55,896 nucleotides of DNA from Ilumatobacteraceae bacterium (GCA_024643255.1 JAHENF010000018.1:1-55896), one strand, 5' to 3'. Counted from the stretch's first letter, positions 26,063-35,003 are shown. The notes: generated by a model from the letters alone, not told the origin. Numbers and translations: made by a program.

Positions 26063-26941
26063 TCAGGTGAGGGCGGCGATGGCGGCGGCGGTCGCGAGGA
26101 CGAGACGGGCGTTGTCGACGTGGAGGTTCTCGATCATCCGACCGTCGACGGTCACGACGCCGCGACCGTCCGCGACCGCCTCGTCGAACGCCGCGATCAC
26201 GCGTTCGGCGTACTCGATGTCGGCCGCCGACGGCGCCCACATGTCGTTGGCCGGCTCGACCTGGCTGGGATGGATCAGGGTCTTGCCGTCGAAGCCCATC
26301 TCCATGCCCTGACGGCATTCGGCCTCGAAGCCCTCGGCGTTCTTCACGTCGTTGTACACGCCGTCGAGGATCACCTTGCCGGCTTCACGAGCGGCGAGCA
26401 GTGCGGTGGCGAGATGCACCACGAGCGGGTGGCGGTTCGGCACCAGCGGCGAACGGAGTTCCTTGGCGAGATCGTTCGTCCCCATCACGAGCACGGCGAC
26501 GCGCGGGTGCGCGGCGATCGCGCGCACGTTGAACATCGCGGTCGGCGTCTCGATCATCGGCCAGATCTCGACGCCGGCGGACGCTCCGGCGGCGTCGAGC
26601 AACGACGACACCCGATCGAGGTACTCGACCGAGTCGACCTTCGGAATGACGACCGCCGCAGGACTCGCAGCTGCAGCGGCGGCAACGTCGTCGGCTCCCC
26701 ACTGCGTGTCGAGCCCGTTGCAGCGAATCGTCAGCTCGCGATTTCCGTAGAGACCGGACTGGACCGCGGCGACGGCCTTGGCGCGAGCGTCGGGTTTGGC
26801 GTCGGGGGCGACGGCATCCTCGAGGTCGAAGATGATCGCATCGGCCGGGATCGTCTGCGCCTTCTCCAAGGCGCGATCGTTGGCGGCCGGCATGTACAGC
26901 ACCGAGCGGCGGGGTCGGATGTCATCGGTCGTCGTGGTCAT
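26063..26941 (-). CDS. CitE-like HpcH/HpaI-family CoA-ester lyase or thioesterase
   Basis: This 292-residue TIM-barrel protein of the citrate lyase beta/malyl-CoA lyase family opens 'RPRRSVLYMPAANDRALEKA' and contains 'DAIIFDLEDAVAPDAKPDAR', 'GAVVIPKVDS'-type and 'EIWPMIETPTAMFNVRAIA' motifs with Mg2+-binding acidic residues. Members cleave malyl-, citramalyl- or methylmalyl-CoA or act as malyl-CoA thioesterases. The exact substrate is undetermined. A good ribosome site (GGAG) precedes the ATG at 26941. It lies downstream of a second, more distant family member and is separated from it by a 50-bp tandem repeat. Confidence 0.85.
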   Translation of the reverse strand: MTTTTDDIRPRRSVLYMPAANDRALEKAQTIPADAIIFDLEDAVAPDAKPDARAKAVAAVQSGLYGNRELTIRCNGLDTQWGADDVAAAAAASPAAVVIPKVDSVEYLDRVSSLLDAAGASAGVEIWPMIETPTAMFNVRAIAAHPRVAVLVMGTNDLAKELRSPLVPNRHPLVVHLATALLAAREAGKVILDGVYNDVKNAEGFEAECRQGMEMGFDGKTLIHPSQVEPANDMWAPSAADIEYAERVIAAFDEAVADGRGVVTVDGRMIENLHVDNARLVLATAAAIAALT

Positions 26942-26960
26942 GTTCACTCCTCGATCATCA

Positions 26961-27060
26961 GCGATGAGATTCCGGCGCAGGGGGTGCACCACAACCTCAT
27001 CGGGGCGGGAGCGATGAGATTCCGGCGCAAGGGGTGCACCACAACCTCATCGCTGGGCGG
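26961..27060. repeat. Two tandem copies of a 50-bp unit with palindromic ends
   Basis: Units 26961-27010 and 27011-27060 match over their first 42 bases except for one substitution (position 20, G/A). Each copy begins GCGATGAG and ends CTCATCG, so each can fold into a hairpin with 7-8 paired bases. The repeat fills almost the whole gap between the two lyase genes. It looks like a REP-type or other dispersed intergenic repeat that has duplicated. Confidence 0.8.
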
Positions 27061-27061
27061 G

Positions 27062-28126
27062 TCAGAAGCCGTAGCGCGCGGCGAGCTCGGGATCGCGTTC
27101 GGACAGGGCGTGGGCGAGTTCGACGACGACGCGGCACTGCTTGACCGACGCGTCGTCCTCCATCTTGCCGTCGAGCATGATCGCACCGGTGCCGTCCCCC
27201 ATCGCCTCGATCACGCGTTGTGCATGAGCGACATCGGACGGGTCGGGGCTGAAGACCTTCTTGGCGATACCGATCTGCACGGGGTGCAGGCTCCACGCAC
27301 CGACGCAGCCGAGCAGGTAGGCGTTGCGGAACTGGTCCTCGCAGGCGACGGTGTCCTTGATGTCCCCGAACGGCCCGTAGAACGGCAGGATCCCGTTGGT
27401 GACGCAGGCGTCGACCATGCGGGCGATCGTGTAGTGCCAGAGATCCTGCTGGTACGTCGTGCGCGGTGCCTCGATGTCGTCGGCCCCGTCGGCATCCTTC
27501 GACGGGTCGGCGCGCACCAGGTACCCGGGATGGCCGCCACCGACGCGGGTCGTCTTCATGCGCCGGTTGGCAGCGAGGTCGGCCGGCCCGAGCGACAGCC
27601 CCTGCATGCGCGGCGACGCCGCACAGATCTCCTCGACGTTGGCCACTCCCCTGGCGGTCTCGAGGATCGCGTGGACGAGCAGCGGCTCGGTCAGCCCGGC
27701 CTTCGCCTCGAGTTGCGCGAGCAGCCGATCGACGTAATGGATGTCCTCGGGCCCCTCGACTTTCGGGATCATGATCACGTCGAGCGCCTCACCGGCTTCC
27801 AGCACTGCAGCGGTGAGGTCGTCGAGACCCCAGGGCGAGTCGAGACTGTTGACCCGAGTCCAGAACTGCGTCTCACCGAAGTCGACGGTGTTGGCCACCT
27901 CGATCAGGCCGGCACGGGCGGCCTCCTTCTGGTCGGCGGGCACGCCATCTTCGAGGTTGCCGAGCAGGATGTCGACCGTCGGCGCGATCTCGGGCACCTT
28001 CGATCGCATCTTGTCGTTCGACGGCGGGAAGAAGTGGATCATCCGGCTCGGCGGAAACGGGATCTCACGAACGGGCTCGGGGGCCCCGACGGCGAGCGGA
28101 CGGAAGAAGTCTCTGGCTGGACGCAC
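27062..28126 (-). CDS. Malyl-CoA/beta-methylmalyl-CoA lyase-like protein
   Basis: The product has 354 residues, belonging to the longer malyl-CoA lyase branch of the HpcH/HpaI family. Motifs include '[22 protein letters not shown]', '[23 protein letters not shown]', '[17 protein letters not shown]', '[13 protein letters not shown]', '[19 protein letters not shown]' and '[17 protein letters not shown]'. Relatives split malyl-CoA or methylmalyl-CoA to glyoxylate plus acetyl- or propionyl-CoA. With the MaoC-type hydratase encoded upstream it could act in C4/C5 CoA-ester metabolism (mesaconyl/methylmalyl-CoA). Start GTG at 28126. Confidence 0.83.
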   Translation of the reverse strand: MRPARDFFRPLAVGAPEPVREIPFPPSRMIHFFPPSNDKMRSKVPEIAPTVDILLGNLEDGVPADQKEAARAGLIEVANTVDFGETQFWTRVNSLDSPWGLDDLTAAVLEAGEALDVIMIPKVEGPEDIHYVDRLLAQLEAKAGLTEPLLVHAILETARGVANVEEICAASPRMQGLSLGPADLAANRRMKTTRVGGGHPGYLVRADPSKDADGADDIEAPRTTYQQDLWHYTIARMVDACVTNGILPFYGPFGDIKDTVACEDQFRNAYLLGCVGAWSLHPVQIGIAKKVFSPDPSDVAHAQRVIEAMGDGTGAIMLDGKMEDDASVKQCRVVVELAHALSERDPELAARYGF

Positions 28127-28163
28127 GCCCCAACCGTACGCGTTGGGCCCCGGAGCCGACCAA

Positions 28164-28186
28164 CCTGCGAATGTGACGTTCGCAGG
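28164..28186 (-). terminator. Hairpin between mutY and the malyl-CoA lyase-like gene
   Basis: CCTGCGAA-TGTGACG-TTCGCAGG is a perfect 8-bp stem with a 7-nt loop in the 73-bp gap. No T-run follows on the minus strand, so it may be an mRNA processing or stabilising element rather than a full terminator. Confidence 0.5.
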
Positions 28187-28199
28187 CCGACGACGATCG

Positions 28200-29021
28200 T
28201 CACATCGGCAGGGTGAGCCGGCCGTTGCTCACCACGACCAGGCGGTCCGCGACCAACCCCGCGACGATGCGGGGGTCGAACTCGCCGAGCGGCCGAGGCC
28301 CGTCGCCCACCGCCTTGAGGACGCGGCCGCGGGCTTGTCGATCACTGCCTTCGAACCGCGCCTGGCGGGTACTGACCCCCGCCGAGCCCACCGCCGGATC
28401 GGGGTCGACACATCCCGAACGCGACCACGCGCACGACGAGCGCAGCGGGCACGACGTGCACTTCGGCGTCGGGCGACAGACCAGCGCACCGAGATCCATG
28501 AACACCTGGTTCCACAGCCATCCCTCGCCGGCCGGCACGAGGTGGTCGGCCGCCGCCTGTGCCCTGCTCGGCGTCAGGCGCCGCCCGCCGGCTCTCGCGA
28601 GCACGCGAGCGATGTTGGTGTCGACGACGGCGACGTCGCGTTCGAACGCGAATGCCAACACGGCGCGTGCGGTGTACGGCCCGACGCCGGGAAGCGCCAG
28701 GAGTGCATCGAGATCATCGGGAAGTGCGCCGCCGTGTCGACCGGCGACGACGACGGCGCTCGCGTGCAGATTGCGGGCCCGGCGCGGGTAGCCGAGGCCC
28801 TGCCAGAGCCGGAGCACGTCGCCGAGGGATGCCTCCGCACACGCTGTCGGCGTGGGGAACGATTCGAGGAACGCCGTCCACTTCGGCACGACCCGCTCGG
28901 CCTGGGTCTGCTGCAGCATGACCTCGGCGACCAGGATCCTCCACGGGTCACGATCGCGCCGCCAGGGCAGGTCGCGCAGGTCGTGCGCACCCCACGCCAA
29001 GACGACGCCGGGATCGATCAC
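28200..29021 (-). CDS. mutY: A/G-specific adenine DNA glycosylase MutY
   Basis: This 273-residue HhH-GPD glycosylase removes adenine opposite 8-oxoguanine. The catalytic residues E33 ('[10 protein letters not shown]') and D134 ('[10 protein letters not shown]') and the helix-hairpin-helix '[11 protein letters not shown]' are present. Four cysteines bind a [4Fe-4S] cluster: C182, C188, C191 and C197, with spacing C-x5-C-x2-C-x5-C, one residue shorter at the first gap than the usual x6. The C-terminal NUDIX-like 8-oxoG domain of E. coli MutY is missing, as in many actinobacterial short forms. The GTG start is 10 bp after the MaoC-like gene, so they are probably cotranscribed. Confidence 0.92.
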   Translation of the reverse strand: MIDPGVVLAWGAHDLRDLPWRRDRDPWRILVAEVMLQQTQAERVVPKWTAFLESFPTPTACAEASLGDVLRLWQGLGYPRRARNLHASAVVVAGRHGGALPDDLDALLALPGVGPYTARAVLAFAFERDVAVVDTNIARVLARAGGRRLTPSRAQAAADHLVPAGEGWLWNQVFMDLGALVCRPTPKCTSCPLRSSCAWSRSGCVDPDPAVGSAGVSTRQARFEGSDRQARGRVLKAVGDGPRPLGEFDPRIVAGLVADRLVVVSNGRLTLPM

Positions 29022-29031
29022 GCCGACGTGT

Positions 29032-29547
29032 TCAGTCGGCCCACACGTCGGTGCCGTCGTACGGCCGCTTGCGCTCCGGGGCGAACTCGCGCTTCCAGAT
29101 CAGCACCTTGCGGGTGAAGTAGCAGACCTCCTTGCCGTCCTGGTTGAAGCCCTTCGTCTCGACCTTGACGATGCCTCGGTCGGGCTTCGACGACGACTCC
29201 TTCACCTCGAGGACGCGCGTCTCGGCATGGATCGTGTCGCCGTGGAAGGTCGGGAACTTGTGCTGGAGCGTCTCGACTTCGAGATTCGCGATCGCTGCGC
29301 CACTCACGTCGGGCACACTCATCCCGAGACAGAGGCTGTAGACGAGGTTGCCGACGACGACGTTGCGCCCCTGAACCGACTCGGCCGCGAACCAGTCGTT
29401 GGTGTGCAGCGGATGATGGTTCATCGTGATCATGCAGAACAGATGGTCGTCGTATTCCGTGATCGTCTTGCCGGGCCAGTGGCGCAGGACATCGCCGGGG
29501 GTGAAGTCCTCGAGGTAGCGACCGAAGGGGCGTTCGTGCACAGTCAT
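29032..29547 (-). CDS. MaoC-like hydratase (possible mesaconyl-/itaconyl-CoA hydratase)
   Basis: This 171-residue single hot-dog-domain protein begins 'MTVHERPFGRYLEDFTPGDVLRHWPGKTITEYDDHLFCMITMNHHPLHTND' and continues with 'NVVVGNLVYSLCLGMSV'. The 'D..LF...T.N.HPLH.ND' segment is the catalytic Asp/His region of MaoC enoyl-CoA hydratases. The N-terminal half resembles mesaconyl-CoA/itaconyl-CoA hydratases, which add water to C4-C5 enoyl-CoA acids. It is upstream of mutY and the malyl-CoA lyase-like genes on the same strand, which supports such a substrate. Confidence 0.8.
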   Translation of the reverse strand: MTVHERPFGRYLEDFTPGDVLRHWPGKTITEYDDHLFCMITMNHHPLHTNDWFAAESVQGRNVVVGNLVYSLCLGMSVPDVSGAAIANLEVETLQHKFPTFHGDTIHAETRVLEVKESSSKPDRGIVKVETKGFNQDGKEVCYFTRKVLIWKREFAPERKRPYDGTDVWAD

Positions 29548-29589
29548 GAATGCGACGGTACCGCTCGATTGCCGGTCGGACGAAAGCCG

Positions 29590-30900
29590 TCAGTCGTCGT
29601 CCGGCGACGGTTCGTGTTCCGGCTTCATCACGGCCTGCAGCGCAGGATCGTCCGCCTCGTCCATCGTCGGACGCTTGCCGCCGAAGCGCAAGGCGAAGTC
29701 GAGCCGCGACTCGCCCTTCTCCGACTCGGTTCGCGCCAGGTCGCGCAGGCGCACGAGGCGATCACGCTTCTCGATCTTCCACGGCCCGACGCGCAACGAC
29801 GCGTAGGCGAGCCCGCCGAGCGCGATCGGCATGAGGTACTGCGCCGATCGGTAGGTGGCGATCGCCGCGGTCGCCACCCGCCGCGGGATGCCGAAGCCGA
29901 CGAGGGTCGTCAGGTACGTGGCTTCGACCACGCCCAGACCACCAGGCAGGATCGGAATGGCAGCCAGGACGTTGGCGAGTCCGAACGCAACCAGCAGCGC
30001 GTCGACCGGCAACGTCTCGCCGAACGCTCGGAGGAAGACCCACAACGACGCCGCGTCGAGCAGCCAGTTCAGCGTCGCCCAGAACACGACCCGTCGCAAC
30101 AGCTGGCGGTCGCTGGCGAGCTCCTCGAGTCGCTCGGCGACCTGGTGCAGGATGGCGGCGAATCGATCCTCGTCGGTGTGGAACTTGCGCGCGATCCATC
30201 TGACGAACCGTTCGGCGCGTCCCGAGCCGTCCATCACGCCGACCACGAGCATGGCGGCGAGGCCCAAGATGATGATGCCGGCGACGGCGGCGAGGCTGTA
30301 CGCCTGGTTCACGCCGCGGAACGGGACCGACATGATCAGCCCCGTCCAGAAGATGATGTTCAGCACCACCGCCGACCCGATCCCGGCGGTCGCCAGCGCG
30401 AATCCGGCGTCAGGGCCGCTGATGCCCGACAGCGTCAGGAGCCGATAGCCCAGCGCCGAGCTGGCGGCGTTGCCGCCGGGCACGATGTTCGACAGTGCCT
30501 TGGTGCTCAGCTGGATCCGGAAGATCCGTGCCATCGACAGGCTGCGGCCCGCTGACCCGAGCGTCGCGCGTGTGAGCAAGGAGTAGGCGGCCAACGCGAG
30601 CAGCTGCAGGCCGAATCCGAGAGCGAGGAGTCCCGGATTGACGTCGCGAACGGTCTCGATCGCCTGGCGGAAACCACTGAGCACCGGCGGCAGGAGGAAG
30701 ATGCCGAGGACGATGAAAAGCAGCGCCTTGATCGTGATCTTGACGGGTCGGAACCGTGATCGTGGCTTGTTCGCGTCGCGGATGAGCGCGGGGAGTTCCC
30801 CGGTCGGCAGCACGCCACGATCCATCTCGTGGGTCGTGTCGCCGTCATCGTCGAGGGATCCCCGGATGGCATCCGGGTTGCTCTCGGCTCGATCGGTCAC
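29590..30900 (-). CDS. Flippase-like / LPG-synthase-type integral membrane protein (YbhN family)
   Basis: The 436-residue product has a charged N-terminus of about 55 residues, then about eight hydrophobic segments, and the family hallmarks 'IVPGGNAASSALGYRLL' and 'FGLANVLAAIPILPGGLGVVEATYLTTLVGFG'. A charged cytoplasmic tail ends the protein. It belongs to the family named for the flippase domain of lysylphosphatidylglycerol synthase; no synthetase domain is attached, so lipid or polyprenol-linked substrate transport is more likely than aminoacylation. The GTG start has AAGGA upstream. It follows the serine hydrolase by 24 bp. Confidence 0.82.
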   Translation of the reverse strand: MTDRAESNPDAIRGSLDDDGDTTHEMDRGVLPTGELPALIRDANKPRSRFRPVKITIKALLFIVLGIFLLPPVLSGFRQAIETVRDVNPGLLALGFGLQLLALAAYSLLTRATLGSAGRSLSMARIFRIQLSTKALSNIVPGGNAASSALGYRLLTLSGISGPDAGFALATAGIGSAVVLNIIFWTGLIMSVPFRGVNQAYSLAAVAGIIILGLAAMLVVGVMDGSGRAERFVRWIARKFHTDEDRFAAILHQVAERLEELASDRQLLRRVVFWATLNWLLDAASLWVFLRAFGETLPVDALLVAFGLANVLAAIPILPGGLGVVEATYLTTLVGFGIPRRVATAAIATYRSAQYLMPIALGGLAYASLRVGPWKIEKRDRLVRLRDLARTESEKGESRLDFALRFGGKRPTMDEADDPALQAVMKPEHEPSPDDD

Positions 30901-30924
30901 CTGTCCTTCCTACCAAGTCGTCGT

Positions 30925-31917
30925 TCAGAACAGTTGGATGATGTCGCGCAGACGGCCGCGCAGGCTCGCGGAAGCGTCGGCAGGCGTCTTGCCGAGATGG
31001 GTCAGCACCACGTCACGGTCCGGCGCCACCACGATGTACTGACCTTCGTGGCCGTGGCAGGCCAGGCTGTCGATGATCTCGGGCCACATCCACCAGTGCC
31101 TGCCGTACAAGCAACCGTTCTCGGGGTCGAGCGCGGAGAATCCGCGGGCGTGTTCGGACCAACCCTCCGGCAGAATGCGGACACCGCTGGAGGTGACGCC
31201 GTCGTGGAGGTACAGCTCACCGAACTTCGCGAAATCTCGAGCCGTGGCGTACACGTACGACGACCCGACGAAGTCACCGGCGTCGTCGAACTTCGGCGCC
31301 GCCGAGCTCATGCCGACGGGCCCGAACAGTCGCTCCTGGAGGAACGACTCGACCGCTGCGCGCCGTTCGTCGGCGGGGCCCTGCGGGGCTCCGTAGACGA
31401 CGTCACCGATGATCCGGGCGATGATGTTCGTCGTCCCCGACGAATAGCTGTAGAAGCTGCCTGGCGGGTGATCGAGCGGTAGGGCGGCGGCATACGCGGC
31501 GTGGCTCGGTCCACTTTCACCGAACAGCATCTCGATGCAGTGCGACACCTCGTCGTCGACGTAGTCCTCGACGAAGCGTAGGCCCGAGCGCATCTCGAGC
31601 AGCTGGAGCAGCGTGATCGCGGCCTTGTCGGTGCCGGCCCATTCGGGCACCGCCGCCGGTGCGTCGACGTCGATCGCGCCGTCGACAGCCAGGAGGCCGA
31701 TCGCCGCATGCGTGATCGATTTCGCCATGCTCCACGACGTGAGTGTCGACGCCGCGGTGACGACGGTCTCGGGCTGGAAGATGTTCGCCGGCTGAACGCC
31801 GTACCGTTCCTCGACCACCTCGCCATGCTGCTGGACGACCAACGCAAGGCTCAGGCCGTCGGGTCGGGCGAAGAGGTCGTCGATCAGGCCGTTGAGCCTG
31901 GCCTGCAGCGCGGTCAC
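30925..31917 (-). CDS. Beta-lactamase-family serine hydrolase (class C type)
   Basis: The product has 330 residues. The nucleophile motif is S-M-A-K in 'STLTSWSMAKSITHAAIG', the second motif 'FYSYSSGTTNIIARI' corresponds to the tyrosine box, and a third box lies near 'CHGHEGQYIVVAPDRDVVLTHLG'. No signal peptide is visible, so it is probably cytosolic, like EstB-type esterases. The substrate is unknown. The GTG at 31917 was chosen because the fold begins directly after it and the stop of the upstream ATPase gene lies 10 bp away. It is part of the two-ATPase operon. Confidence 0.8.
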   Translation of the reverse strand: MTALQARLNGLIDDLFARPDGLSLALVVQQHGEVVEERYGVQPANIFQPETVVTAASTLTSWSMAKSITHAAIGLLAVDGAIDVDAPAAVPEWAGTDKAAITLLQLLEMRSGLRFVEDYVDDEVSHCIEMLFGESGPSHAAYAAALPLDHPPGSFYSYSSGTTNIIARIIGDVVYGAPQGPADERRAAVESFLQERLFGPVGMSSAAPKFDDAGDFVGSSYVYATARDFAKFGELYLHDGVTSSGVRILPEGWSEHARGFSALDPENGCLYGRHWWMWPEIIDSLACHGHEGQYIVVAPDRDVVLTHLGKTPADASASLRGRLRDIIQLF

Positions 31918-31927
31918 GGGTTCGACG

Positions 31928-33064
31928 TTAGTTCCCGCCGACGAGCTGATCCGCGAGTCCGACCAATCCCGCGACATCGTGGACGTCGACCGCCAGCAAC
32001 GGCAGCTCGACGACGGACACGTCCTCGGCGAGATCTGCGAGCACGGCGAGTTCCTCGCGCTCGGAGACAGCGAGATCGGTGAGTTCATCGTGCCACGACA
32101 GGTGGTCCGCCAGCGGACCCTCGCCGATGTCGGCGAGCGCCGCCCGGTCGGCCGGGGTCAGCGGGTCCGGCATCGGGTGGATCAGGTTGATGACCACACC
32201 GGCGAACGGAAAGTCGCCGTCGCGCAACGCGCCGATGAGGTGCTCGGCTTCGCCGATCGCCTCGGCACGGGGGCTCGAGACGACGACGAATGTGGCCGCG
32301 TCGGATCGCAACAGCACCGACACCTCACCGGCGCGCTTTCGCAGCCCGGGTTCGATGTTGGCGAGCGACCGGAAGAACTCGACGGTGTCCTCGACGATCT
32401 GGGGTCCGGCCAAGCGGCGGACGGCCCACAGGAACATCGATGCCGCAGCGTTGGTCACCTTCGCGAATGCCCGTTGGCCGACGGTGAGCGTGCGGTACAC
32501 GGGATGGCTCAGGAATCCGATCAGCCGGTCGGGGGCTTCGAGCAGATCGATCGCGTGGCGCGACGGAGGCGTGTCGACGATCACCAGGTCCCATTCACCA
32601 CTCGTGTAGAGCTGGTGGAGCCGCTCGATCGCCATGTATTCCTGCGCTCCCGACAGCGACCCGGAGATCGCGCGGTATACCGGATTCTCGAGGATCGCTT
32701 CGGCCTGCTTCTGGTTCGCCGTCTGCTCGTGGACGAGCCGATCGAACGTCGACGCGGCATCGAGCATCAATGCCCACAATTCGCCCGTCGCCTCGTCGGT
32801 GTCGATGCCCGGCAACCCGGTCACCCGGTGCGGAGCATCGGAGGCGGCGCCGGCATCGAGGCCGAGTGCGTCGGCGAGTCGTCGCGCCGGGTCGACGGTG
32901 ACGACCACGACCCGCCGTCCGGCCCGTGCCGCGGCAACACCGAGGGCCGCGGCCGTCGTCGTCTTGCCGACACCGCCCGGTCCACAGGTGACGATCAACG
33001 ATGCCGAGGAGACCTCGGAGACGAACGAGCCGGCGGGCGCGGAGGAGTTCTCGGTGGTGGTCAT
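31928..33064 (-). CDS. ArsA/Get3-like ATPase, subunit with intact P-loop lysine (BagA/B-like)
   Basis: This 378-residue deviant-Walker ATPase of the ArsA/Get3 family has the P-loop 'CGPGGVGKTTTAAALG' (K34 present), but the signature lysine two residues into the motif is replaced by Pro (GPGG rather than GKGG). Switch regions 'TVDPARRLADALG' and 'DLVIVDTPPSRHAIDLLEAP' follow. It resembles the paired mycobacterial Get3-like proteins (Rv3679/Rv3680, BagA/BagB). The start overlaps the stop of the second ATPase by 4 bp (ATGA). The complementary defects suggest that the two form a heterodimer. Confidence 0.85.
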   Translation of the reverse strand: MTTTENSSAPAGSFVSEVSSASLIVTCGPGGVGKTTTAAALGVAAARAGRRVVVVTVDPARRLADALGLDAGAASDAPHRVTGLPGIDTDEATGELWALMLDAASTFDRLVHEQTANQKQAEAILENPVYRAISGSLSGAQEYMAIERLHQLYTSGEWDLVIVDTPPSRHAIDLLEAPDRLIGFLSHPVYRTLTVGQRAFAKVTNAAASMFLWAVRRLAGPQIVEDTVEFFRSLANIEPGLRKRAGEVSVLLRSDAATFVVVSSPRAEAIGEAEHLIGALRDGDFPFAGVVINLIHPMPDPLTPADRAALADIGEGPLADHLSWHDELTDLAVSEREELAVLADLAEDVSVVELPLLAVDVHDVAGLVGLADQLVGGN

Positions 33065-34032
33065 GTCGATGCCTCGGCGTTCGGTTCGACGAGCGGGACG
33101 ACCAGTGCGTCGGCCAGGACGCCCAGGTGATGCAGCGTGAGCCGCGGCGTCGGCAGGCGGGGCAACGTGACCATCGGCAGTCCGAGCGTGGAGCCGATCC
33201 GGTCGATCTGTTGATGTTGGCGCTCGAGCCGTTGTCGTCCGAAGACCGACGACGATGCCAGTGACGCCTTGGCCGAGGCCGACAGCGTCACCTTCTGCGA
33301 ACGCGCCGCCATCGCCGGGGTCTTCGTCAGCCCTGGCCGCTCGGGCCAGCAGGCGTTGATCACGAGGGGCATCAGGGCAAGGCCGACGTCACCGCGCAGC
33401 TCGTTCGCCAGTTCGATGGCCTCGGTGACGGGCGTCTCCTCCGGGAGCGTCACGATCATCGCCTGGCAACGCGCCGGATCGCGCAACATCGCGTCGACCT
33501 CGACCGCCTGGTCACGCACCGGCCCGGACTGCACCACGTCGGACAGGCCGCTCGCCGAGCGCAGGAACGGTGCGGCATGGCCGGCCGGTGGTGCGTCGAC
33601 GATGATGAGGTCGGCCGCGCGGTCACGCTCGAGTTCCTTGATCTTGCCGAGCACGAGCAAGTGTTCGAGCCCCGGCGTGGCGGCCGCGATCATCGGCAGC
33701 GACGCCGCCGACGCCGCACGACGCAGCATGCCGCCGACCCCCCTCAGCTCCAGGTAGTCCCCGAAGGCCTGGTCGGCCGGGATCGTGCGTCCGCGGACCT
33801 GTCCGGCGCCCTTGATGCGCCGCAGGATGCGATCGTTCTGGTCGAGCTCACGACCGCCGAGCAGCGGACCCATGCCCGGGCGCCCGTCGACCGCGACGAA
33901 CAACACGTCGGCACCCTCGCGTGCGGCGGCCAGTGCGTAGGCCGCGGCGACGGTCGACGAACCGACGCCGCCCTTGCCCACCACGACGGCGACGCGGGTG
34001 CTCCTGAGCCAGTGTTCAGCCGGATCGGTCAT
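33061..34032 (-). CDS. ArsA/Get3-like ATPase, subunit with signature lysine but no P-loop lysine
   Basis: The product has 323 residues. The nucleotide motif reads 'VVGKGGVGSSTVAAAYA': the signature lysine K20 of deviant Walker A is present but the P-loop lysine is replaced by S25. Other family features are 'FVAVDGRPGMGPLLGG' and 'DLIIVDAPPAGHAAPFLRS'. With the partner gene (which lacks the signature lysine but keeps the P-loop lysine) each subunit would supply what the other lacks. The ATG at 34032 is preferred; a GTG lies three codons upstream. Client proteins or ions are unknown. Confidence 0.84.
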   Translation of the reverse strand: MTDPAEHWLRSTRVAVVVGKGGVGSSTVAAAYALAAAREGADVLFVAVDGRPGMGPLLGGRELDQNDRILRRIKGAGQVRGRTIPADQAFGDYLELRGVGGMLRRAASAASLPMIAAATPGLEHLLVLGKIKELERDRAADLIIVDAPPAGHAAPFLRSASGLSDVVQSGPVRDQAVEVDAMLRDPARCQAMIVTLPEETPVTEAIELANELRGDVGLALMPLVINACWPERPGLTKTPAMAARSQKVTLSASAKASLASSSVFGRQRLERQHQQIDRIGSTLGLPMVTLPRLPTPRLTLHHLGVLADALVVPLVEPNAEAST

Positions 34033-34109
34033 CACCCTCACGGTACCGCCACCGGCCTCGTACGGCCGGGAGCACCGCGTGTGACGATCGGCTCAGAATC
34101 CCCGGCGCG

Positions 34110-35003
34110 TCAGGCGAAGCGTTGCCCGGCAACGCCGACGTGGCTCGCCACCGGGCGCCCGACCGCGTCGCACGCGATGACCGCCGCGTCCACCAGCGCC
34201 TCGACGCTCAGGCCGGTCGCAACACCCATCGCCTCGAGGGCATGGGCGAGATCCTCGATCGGTACGTTGCCACTGGCGTTCGGGACGAAGGGGCACCCAC
34301 CGAGCCCACCGACGCTCGCGTCGAGTCGTACGGCGCCGTGCTCGAGCGCCGCCAGCGCGTTGGCGATCGCGAGGCCCCGGGTGTCGTGGAGGTGGACGCC
34401 GACGGGCACGTCGACCGCGGCCATCACACGGCCGACGAGTTCGGCGACCTCGGTCGGCACGGCAACGCCGATCGTGTCGGCGAGCCCGATCGACGATGCC
34501 CCGGCAGCAACGGCTCGGCGCGCCGCGGCGACCACGTGATCAGGGTCGACACGACGCTCGAACGGGCATCCGAACGCTGTTGCCAGCGTCATCTCGACCA
34601 CCGCACCATGGTCGATCGCGTCGCCGGCGAGTTCGGCGAACGCCGTGAGTGCTTCGTCGGTGTCGGCGCCCGCGTTGTGACGGCTGTGGGTGCTGCTCAC
34701 CGACACGACGTACTGCAGGTTGGTGAGGCCTGCGGCGAGGGCGCGCTGCGCACCACGAGCGTTGAGCACCAGGCCCCAACGGGTGACGCCGGCGCGTTCG
34801 GCGAGCGCCTGGGTGGCGGCGCAGAACGCGTCGGCGTCGGCGAGCGCCGGGACGCGATCGGACCGTACGAAACTCGTCAGTTCCAGGTCGCGCAGCCCGC
34901 AGGCGACGAGCGCATCGAAGATCACGGTCTTCGCCTCGGTCGAGATCGGCTCCTCGTCCTGCAGGCCGTCTCGCAGACTCACGTCGCGCAGCACGACCGA
35001 CAT
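34110..35003 (-). CDS. HMG-CoA lyase-family protein
   Basis: This 297-residue TIM-barrel enzyme of the DRE-TIM family has the metal and catalytic motif 'VSLRDGLQDE' and later 'GVHLHDTRGLAIANALAALE', 'DASVGGLGGCPFVPNASGNVPIEDL' (the catalytic Cys loop). It cleaves 3-hydroxy-3-methylglutaryl-CoA or a related 3-hydroxyacyl-CoA such as citramalyl-CoA. Leucine breakdown is the standard role. It is divergent from a CaiB-type CoA-transferase 79 bp away, a pairing that could also activate and cleave a C5 dicarboxylate. Confidence 0.87.
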   Translation of the reverse strand: MSVVLRDVSLRDGLQDEEPISTEAKTVIFDALVACGLRDLELTSFVRSDRVPALADADAFCAATQALAERAGVTRWGLVLNARGAQRALAAGLTNLQYVVSVSSTHSRHNAGADTDEALTAFAELAGDAIDHGAVVEMTLATAFGCPFERRVDPDHVVAAARRAVAAGASSIGLADTIGVAVPTEVAELVGRVMAAVDVPVGVHLHDTRGLAIANALAALEHGAVRLDASVGGLGGCPFVPNASGNVPIEDLAHALEAMGVATGLSVEALVDAAVIACDAVGRPVASHVGVAGQRFA

